A DNA stretch of 64,000 bases from Trebonia kvetii (GTDB lineage: Bacteria > Actinomycetota > Actinomycetes > Streptosporangiales > Streptosporangiaceae): assembly GCF_007827045.1 (NCBI RefSeq), contig NZ_RPFW01000012.1, forward strand, positions 1 to 64,000, given 5' to 3'. A model generated the notes under the pieces. It did no database searches. It was not told the DNA's origin and saw only the letters and a list, made by a program, of their open reading frames with translations. The position numbers were made by a program, and so were the translations under genes. Shown here piece by piece: positions 59,380-64,000 of this stretch (positions are counted from its first letter, which is position 1; every line of letters starts with the position of its first letter).

Positions 59380-60717
59380 TCAGAATTCGAACAGGTTCTC
59401 GCGGAATGTCGGATGGCTGTACTCGCGCCGCACGAGACCACGCCGCTGCAGCGCGGGCACCAGGCCGTCGGTGATGGTGGCGAAGGACCGGCGGGTGAGA
59501 TTGTTCTGGGTGAACAGAAAGCCGTCACCCTCGACATGCTGCATGTACTCGTCCATCTGGGCGGCGACGGTGTCGGGAGACCCGACGAGCACGGGGGTGG
59601 CGGGCTCGGTGAGCACCTCGCGCAGCGTCCGGTCGCCCGCGCGCGCCACGAACTGGTCGAGCACGCTCTTGTGGCCGTTGGTCACCAGGTGCGCGGACTG
59701 CTCGTTGACCGGGCGGTCGAGATCGAGCCGGGAGAAGTCGAGGTTGGTGGTGAACCCCATCATCGCGAGTTCCTCGGCCGGGTCGGCGAGTGCGGCGGAA
59801 CGGGCGGCCTCGTCCGCCCGCTTGGCGTCCTCATCGGTCTCGGCGACCGTGACGTCGATGAGGAACAAGACCTTCACGTCCTGCGCGCGACGGCCATGCG
59901 CGACGGCCCTGTCCCGCACGTACTCGCGGTACTCCCTCATCTCCTCCGGAGTCTTCACGTAGCCGATGATCGTGTCGGCCCACTTGCCCGCGAAGTTGCG
60001 GCCGGCGGGCGACCCGCCGGCCTGAACGGTCACCGGGCGGTCCTGCGGCGAACGCGGCACGTTGAGCGGCCCGCGAGTCTTGAAGAACTTCCCCTCGAAA
60101 TCGACCGTGCGCACCTTAGCGTGGTCGACGTACACGCCTGCCGCACGGTCCTCGACGACCGCGTCCGGTGCCCATGAGTCCCAGAGCTGGAACACGGCGC
60201 TGGCGAACTCATCGGCGCGCTCGTACCGTTCGGCGTGCGGTGGAAGCCCGTCGCGCCCGTAGTTTCGCGCGGCCAGGTCCGAACTGCCCGTCACCATGTT
60301 CCAGCCACTGCGCCCCTGCGATACCTGATCCAGCGTGGCGACCAGCCTGGCCAGCATGTACGGCTGGTACTCGCTGGTGGACAGCGTCGGTATCACGCCG
60401 AGGCGGATCGTGAACTGAGTCAGCAGGGAAGCGAGCACCGACGGGTCGCCCTTCGGCACCATCCATGCGTTCTTCAGGTACGCCTCCATCGACCCCTGGT
60501 ATCCGTCGGGGACGAACGAGGAGTCTTCGAGAAGGATGTAGTCGAAACCAGCACGCTCGAGAGACCGGGCCAGGTCGATGTAGAGGTCGGGCGAATTGAG
60601 GTGCCGTCCGCCTGGTCCGGCGAACGGGGAGTCCCATGTCTGGACCTTGAAGCCGTTGAGGAACCACGCGAGGTGGAAGGGGTCAGCGCTCACCGCTTCA
60701 GTCCATGGCGCGGACAT
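59380..60717 (-). CDS. NtaA/SnaA/DszA-type FMN-dependent monooxygenase (1)
   Basis: A 445-residue luciferase-like monooxygenase. HLAWFLNGFKVQTWDSPF, YILLEDSSFVPD, GRSGWNMVTGSSDLAARNYG, GKFFKTRGPLNVPRSPQ and VQAGGSPAGRNFAGKWAD are characteristic. Members use FMNH2 from a partner reductase to oxidise nitrilotriacetate, EDTA or organosulfur compounds such as dibenzothiophene sulfone. ATG 60717 is chosen (GGGCGGAA upstream). It is divergent from the MFS gene. Confidence 0.9.
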   Translation of the reverse strand: MSAPWTEAVSADPFHLAWFLNGFKVQTWDSPFAGPGGRHLNSPDLYIDLARSLERAGFDYILLEDSSFVPDGYQGSMEAYLKNAWMVPKGDPSVLASLLTQFTIRLGVIPTLSTSEYQPYMLARLVATLDQVSQGRSGWNMVTGSSDLAARNYGRDGLPPHAERYERADEFASAVFQLWDSWAPDAVVEDRAAGVYVDHAKVRTVDFEGKFFKTRGPLNVPRSPQDRPVTVQAGGSPAGRNFAGKWADTIIGYVKTPEEMREYREYVRDRAVAHGRRAQDVKVLFLIDVTVAETDEDAKRADEAARSAALADPAEELAMMGFTTNLDFSRLDLDRPVNEQSAHLVTNGHKSVLDQFVARAGDRTLREVLTEPATPVLVGSPDTVAAQMDEYMQHVEGDGFLFTQNNLTRRSFATITDGLVPALQRRGLVRREYSHPTFRENLFEF

Positions 60718-60858
60718 TTCCGCCCGGCGTCGCACCGGTCAGCGGCCGATTGCGCCATCAGCGGCAGATCGCGCCGCCCCCGCGGGCTGCCGTGCGGCGC
60801 AATTCCACGGGAACCGGCCGGACTCCGCGACGTGACTCCGGTCCTGTGTGCTTCGTCC

Positions 60859-62082
60859 ATGGCACATCAGGACCGCTACGAGGCGTGCAGCACCGGGCCC
60901 GATCGCGCCGCGTCGCGGTTCCTGATCCTGATGTGCGGGGCGGGCTTCGCGATGAGCCTCACCGCCCCGCTCGAGGTGCTGTTCGCGGTGTCGATCGGCT
61001 ACACCCCGGCGATGGCCGGCGGCTTCATGTTGTTCTCCAGCCTCGGCGTGATCACGGTCGACGTCTTCGGCACGCGACTCGTCCCGCTGATGAACGCGCG
61101 CTCAAGCGTGACCATCGGGCTCATCATGTTCGGGACCGCTTGCATCGGCATGGCGGTGGCGTGGACCTTCCCGCTCATGCTGGCGGTGCGGCTGCTCCAG
61201 GGCTTCGGGGCCGGGATGATGCTCGGCGGCGCCCTGCAGGCGGCGGTCCGCGTCGCCCCGGTGGACTCGGCACGGGCGCTGGCGCGCTTCAACGCCGGCT
61301 TCCTGCTCGGCGGCGCCGCCGGGTCGCCGGCCGGCCTGATCGCCGCCGCCGTCATCCGGGGGACGGCAGGAGACCGGGGTGCCTTCGTCGGCACCGGTGC
61401 CCTCGCGCTCATTCTCGCGGCCGCGGTGCTCCGCTTCCTGCCGCGGCTCGCCTGTCCACTCGGTGAGGGCCCGCTGGGCGGCGGGCCTCCCCGCCTGTCG
61501 CTGCCCAGGTTCGGACGGGGCAGGGCCGACCTGGCCGGGCTGGCGATCGCGATGATCGGAGACTTCCTCCGCGGCGGAGTCCTGTTCACCGCGCTGCCGC
61601 TGGCCGGTGCCGCGCGCGGCTTCCCCACGCTGACCATCGGGATCGCGATCGCGCTCATGTCGGTGGCGGAGATTGTCGTCCTCACCCGGGCGGGCGCGGT
61701 GCTCAGGTGGCTGGGGCTCGCCCGCGTCCTGCTTGCGGCGTCGGTTCTCGGCTGCGCGTGCAGCGCCGCCCTCGCGCTGATTCCCGGCCAGGCGGCCTAC
61801 CTCGGAGTGTCCGCCGTCTTCGGCGTGGCGCTCGCCGGCATGACAATCGGACTGCCGCTCGTGGCGGTGGGGCTCGCCGGCGACTCCGCTGCCGGACTCG
61901 CGCGGTTCCGGATCTCGGCGGGCGTGGGCATGCTGGCCGGCTCGGTCGGCTGCGCGATCCTGGGTACCGCCGCCGGGCCTGCGCCGCTGTTCTGGGTGGT
62001 GACCGCCGTGCTGGCAGGCGGCGCCTGCCTCGTCAGGAACCTGGCCCAGCCAGCCGCCCCGGCGCGGGTTGTTTCCGGTTGA
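60859..62082 (+). CDS. MFS transporter of the monooxygenase cluster
   Basis: A 407-residue membrane protein with about twelve helices. FLILMCGAGFAMSLTAPLEVLFAVSIGYTPAMAGGFMLFSSLG forms the first two, and VRLLQGFGAGMMLGGALQAAV resembles the helix 4-5 region. It probably imports the monooxygenase substrate. ATG 60859 is chosen; GTG 60832 is in frame. The stop shares its last base with the ATG of the Cys-Cys leader ORF (TGATG). Confidence 0.82.
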   Translation: MAHQDRYEACSTGPDRAASRFLILMCGAGFAMSLTAPLEVLFAVSIGYTPAMAGGFMLFSSLGVITVDVFGTRLVPLMNARSSVTIGLIMFGTACIGMAVAWTFPLMLAVRLLQGFGAGMMLGGALQAAVRVAPVDSARALARFNAGFLLGGAAGSPAGLIAAAVIRGTAGDRGAFVGTGALALILAAAVLRFLPRLACPLGEGPLGGGPPRLSLPRFGRGRADLAGLAIAMIGDFLRGGVLFTALPLAGAARGFPTLTIGIAIALMSVAEIVVLTRAGAVLRWLGLARVLLAASVLGCACSAALALIPGQAAYLGVSAVFGVALAGMTIGLPLVAVGLAGDSAAGLARFRISAGVGMLAGSVGCAILGTAAGPAPLFWVVTAVLAGGACLVRNLAQPAAPARVVSG

Positions 62083-62117
62083 TGTGCTGCGGCGCAATCC
62101 CGCGGGTACGGCGATGA
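62082..62117 (+). CDS. Candidate 11-residue Cys-Cys leader peptide
   Basis: ATG 62082 overlaps the MFS stop and opens MCCGAIPRVRR followed by TGA. Consecutive Cys codons early in a short ORF before sulfur-related genes are known as cysteine-responsive attenuators in mycobacteria. It lies 94 bases before the second monooxygenase start. No clear antiterminator pair was found, so function is uncertain. Confidence 0.3.
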   Translation: MCCGAIPRVRR

Positions 62118-62210
62118 TCTTTCGCCGCAAACTACCCCTGCTGAACTCGGGTTATGGCCAGGCATACCGCCGGCCGTCGAAAGGCACCCGCAGCGCGAGG
62201 GAGAACGATC

Positions 62211-63512
62211 GTGGTCACCAAGTTCCATCTTGGATGGTTCCTGAATTTCGTCGCCGACGAGTGGAACGGCACCTGGGGCGACGGCGCCAAGGACTTCACT
62301 GGTGACTTCTACGTCGAGATGGCGAAGACCCTCGAGCGAGCCTGCTTCGACTACATACTGCTCGAGGACAAGCTCATGGTCTCAACCGCCTTCGGCGGCA
62401 CCATGCAGTACGACCTCAAGCACGGCGTGAACCCGAAGCACGACCCCGTACCGCTCGCCGTCGCCATGCTGATGGCCACGACCAGGATCGGTGTCGTCCC
62501 CACCATGTCGACGTCGTTCTACCCGCCCTTCCTGCTAGCGCGTCTCTGCTCGACCATCGATCACATGGCCAGGGGCCGCTTCGGGTGGAACGTCGTCACC
62601 TCGGCCGAGGACCGCGCAGCGCAGAACTTCGGCCTGGACAAGCTCTTCGAGCATGACGAGCGGTACGCACGCGCCGAGGAGTTCCTCGAAGTCGTCACGA
62701 AGCTCTGGGACTCCTGGGAACCCGGCGCGATCGTCCGCGACAAGGCCACCGGCACCTACGCGGATTACACCAAGGTGCACACCATCGACTTCGAGGGCAA
62801 GTACTTCAAGTCGCGCGGGCCGCTCAACACGGCGCGCAGCCCGCAGGGCTGGCCCACCATCGCCCAGGCCGGCGCGTCGGTGCCCGGCAGGGAGCTGGCA
62901 AGCCAGTACGCCGACACCATCGTCGCCCCCGCCAACGGGATCGAGGCGATGAAGGCCTACCGCCAGGACATCCGCGCCCGGATGGAAGGCAAGGGACGTA
63001 ATCCAGACGACTGCCAGGTGCTCTACATCGTCTCCCCGATCGTCGCCGACACCGAGGAAGAGGCGCACGCCAAGCGCGAACGCTGGCACAACGACCCGCT
63101 CTACATCGAATACCAGCTCGCGGAGATCTCCTCCATCACCGAGGTGGACTTTTCGCGGTTCGACCTCGACAAGCCCGTGCCGGATGGCGTGACAACCAAT
63201 GGCGAGCGCGGCGCCCTGGAAAGCTTCCTCTCCCGCGGCCGCGACAAGACCCTGCGCGAGCTTGTCACCGGCAACGGGCTTGGCGGCGCCATCCAGTTCA
63301 CCGGCACCCCGGATCAGGTGGCCGAGCGAATGGTGGCGGTCATGAACGAGGTCGGCGGGGATGGGTTCCTCATCACCAGCCCCGTGATGCGGCTCAGCCG
63401 GCGCTACGTCACCGAGATCGCCGACGGTCTCATCCCCGCGCTGCAGAAGCTGGGCGCGACGCGCACGTCCTACGACCATGAGCTGCTGCGGGAGAACCTG
63501 CACGCGTTCTGA
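62211..63512 (+). CDS. NtaA/SnaA/DszA-type FMN-dependent monooxygenase (2)
   Basis: A 433-residue paralogue of the enzyme at 59380: KFHLGWFLNFVADEWNGTWG, YILLEDKLMVSTAFGG, GRFGWNVVTSAEDRAAQNFG, GKYFKSRGPLNTARSPQ and AQAGASVPGRELASQYADT. Sequence differs enough to suggest a different substrate or step. GTG 62211 is preceded by GAGGGAGA; ATG 62154 would add 19 basic residues without a site. It is followed by the GntR gene. Confidence 0.9.
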   Translation: MVTKFHLGWFLNFVADEWNGTWGDGAKDFTGDFYVEMAKTLERACFDYILLEDKLMVSTAFGGTMQYDLKHGVNPKHDPVPLAVAMLMATTRIGVVPTMSTSFYPPFLLARLCSTIDHMARGRFGWNVVTSAEDRAAQNFGLDKLFEHDERYARAEEFLEVVTKLWDSWEPGAIVRDKATGTYADYTKVHTIDFEGKYFKSRGPLNTARSPQGWPTIAQAGASVPGRELASQYADTIVAPANGIEAMKAYRQDIRARMEGKGRNPDDCQVLYIVSPIVADTEEEAHAKRERWHNDPLYIEYQLAEISSITEVDFSRFDLDKPVPDGVTTNGERGALESFLSRGRDKTLRELVTGNGLGGAIQFTGTPDQVAERMVAVMNEVGGDGFLITSPVMRLSRRYVTEIADGLIPALQKLGATRTSYDHELLRENLHAF

Positions 63513-63564
63513 GCCCCGCGCGATCCCGGCTGTAAACCGCCCGTTGCATGTGAGGCAACCAGCA

Positions 63565-63582
63565 GAAACAGGGATCTGTTTC
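63565..63582. promoter_or_regulatory. Candidate GntR operator
   Basis: GAAACA, GGGATC, TGTTTC is a perfect 6-bp inverted repeat 33 bases before the GntR start. A second dyad, GTTGC-N7-GCAAC, lies at 63543-63559. Confidence 0.45.
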
Positions 63583-63614
63583 CATCGCAGAAACCCGTCG
63601 CCTAGGAGGTGGCA

Positions 63615-64000
63615 ATGGGACGTCCCGCCAGACCCGCACGCCCCGAGACCCTCTTCCAGCGGAACCGGCGTAAGCCGGAGCGCCTGAACAATTCGCTACG
63701 CCGGACCTATGACCTGCTCCGCTCGACACTGCAGAGCGCGGAGGGCACGGTCTACCTGGTGGAGGGAGAGCTCATGGACGCGCTCTCCGCCAGCCGGAAC
63801 ACGGTACGGGCCGTCCTCCAGCAAATGGCCAAGGACGGCTTGGTCACTAGGAGCCCCAAACGCGGCACGCAGTCCGCCGAGCAGTTGCTGCTCGGGGTCA
63901 ATTCGCTCTCTCCCGTCAGGGAGCTGGCTAGCGGGAGCACGATTCATACCGAACTGCGTGCCCTGGAAATCCAGACCGTGGGCTGTCCCCGGATGGTCCG
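63615..64000 (+). CDS. GntR family regulator, cut by the window edge
   Basis: The frame is open from ATG 63615 (AGGAGGTGG upstream) to the end of the window. The winged helix is present: RRTYDLLRSTLQSAEGTVYLVEGELMDALSASRNTVRAVLQQMAKDGLVTRSPKRGT. The following residues begin a UTRA-like effector domain. It probably regulates the monooxygenase cluster and itself. At least 128 codons are visible; the C-terminus is missing. Confidence 0.8.
   Translation, partial: MGRPARPARPETLFQRNRRKPERLNNSLRRTYDLLRSTLQSAEGTVYLVEGELMDALSASRNTVRAVLQQMAKDGLVTRSPKRGTQSAEQLLLGVNSLSPVRELASGSTIHTELRALEIQTVGCPRMV

Noticed and set aside
60235..60858. Long N-terminal extension of the MFS transporter
   Set aside because: It is antisense to the monooxygenase gene and not membrane-like.

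Overview
The window is GC-rich throughout (coding third positions dominated by G/C) and carries actinobacterial markers: an S-(hydroxymethyl)mycothiol dehydrogenase, PASTA-less PknB-type kinases, an HxlR/TetR/LysR repertoire, DUF1707 and DUF4188 proteins, apparently leaderless promoters and many Ala/Pro/Thr-rich secreted proteins. It is best read as chromosome of a filamentous or soil actinomycete; the exact genus cannot be fixed from the sequence alone.

Accessory half (1-23.9 kb). After the tail of a transposase and a Ser/Thr kinase (166-1641) there is a 484-bp direct repeat (1906-2389 and 4130-4613), each copy carrying a 44-bp 3' fragment of a tRNA-Phe gene, with an IS110-family transposase between the copies. 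Then come two small overlapping ORFs, a secreted seven-repeat (predicted beta-propeller) protein, and small-molecule enzymes with divergent regulators (hydrolase/cupin/TetR, nitroreductase/HxlR, a DHFR-like reductase). From 12.6 to 23.5 kb lies what looks like a decayed DNA-protection locus. It holds a Ser/Thr kinase, a gene for an EVE - zinc ribbon - HNH nuclease split by two insertion sequences, and an endonuclease III-like [4Fe-4S] DNA glycosylase transcribed the other way. An IS5-type element (15121-16070, 14-bp inverted ends, 3-bp duplication CTT) and an IS1380-type element (16495-18293, 5-bp duplication TTGAG) interrupt the nuclease gene; deleting both with one duplication copy each restores one 644-codon frame exactly. 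Between the nuclease and glycosylase genes sits a compact Mu/Tn7-like transposon (18709-22437) with TG...CA ends, two 19-bp repeats at each end, a 5-bp duplication CCCCC, and four genes (DUF6431-like zinc protein, DDE transposase, small helper, AAA+ ATPase). Its transposase is itself broken by a 118-bp palindromic insertion. A tRNA-Thr(GGT) gene at 23.8 kb closes this half.

Stable half (24-64 kb). Here gene order looks chromosomal: a RipA-like membrane protein, large secreted or membrane proteins with low-complexity stalks, an ABC exporter with a divergent GbsR/MarR regulator, an aminotransferase + sulfotransferase pair followed by mycothiol-dependent formaldehyde detoxification, an HpnB glycosyltransferase, OsmC + flavin monooxygenase, methionine biosynthesis by direct sulfhydrylation (metX-metY plus a CoA-binding protein), cell-wall enzymes (L,D-transpeptidase, LysM/lysozyme-like), a flotillin-like protein with an NfeD-like partner, rnhA, an amidohydrolase, ppk2, maf and others.

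The right edge (58.7-64 kb) is a flavin/sulfur-type catabolic cluster: a stand-alone riboflavin kinase, two NtaA/SnaA/DszA-type FMN-dependent monooxygenases, an MFS transporter, a 12-codon Cys-Cys leader-like ORF, and a GntR regulator that runs off the end of the window.
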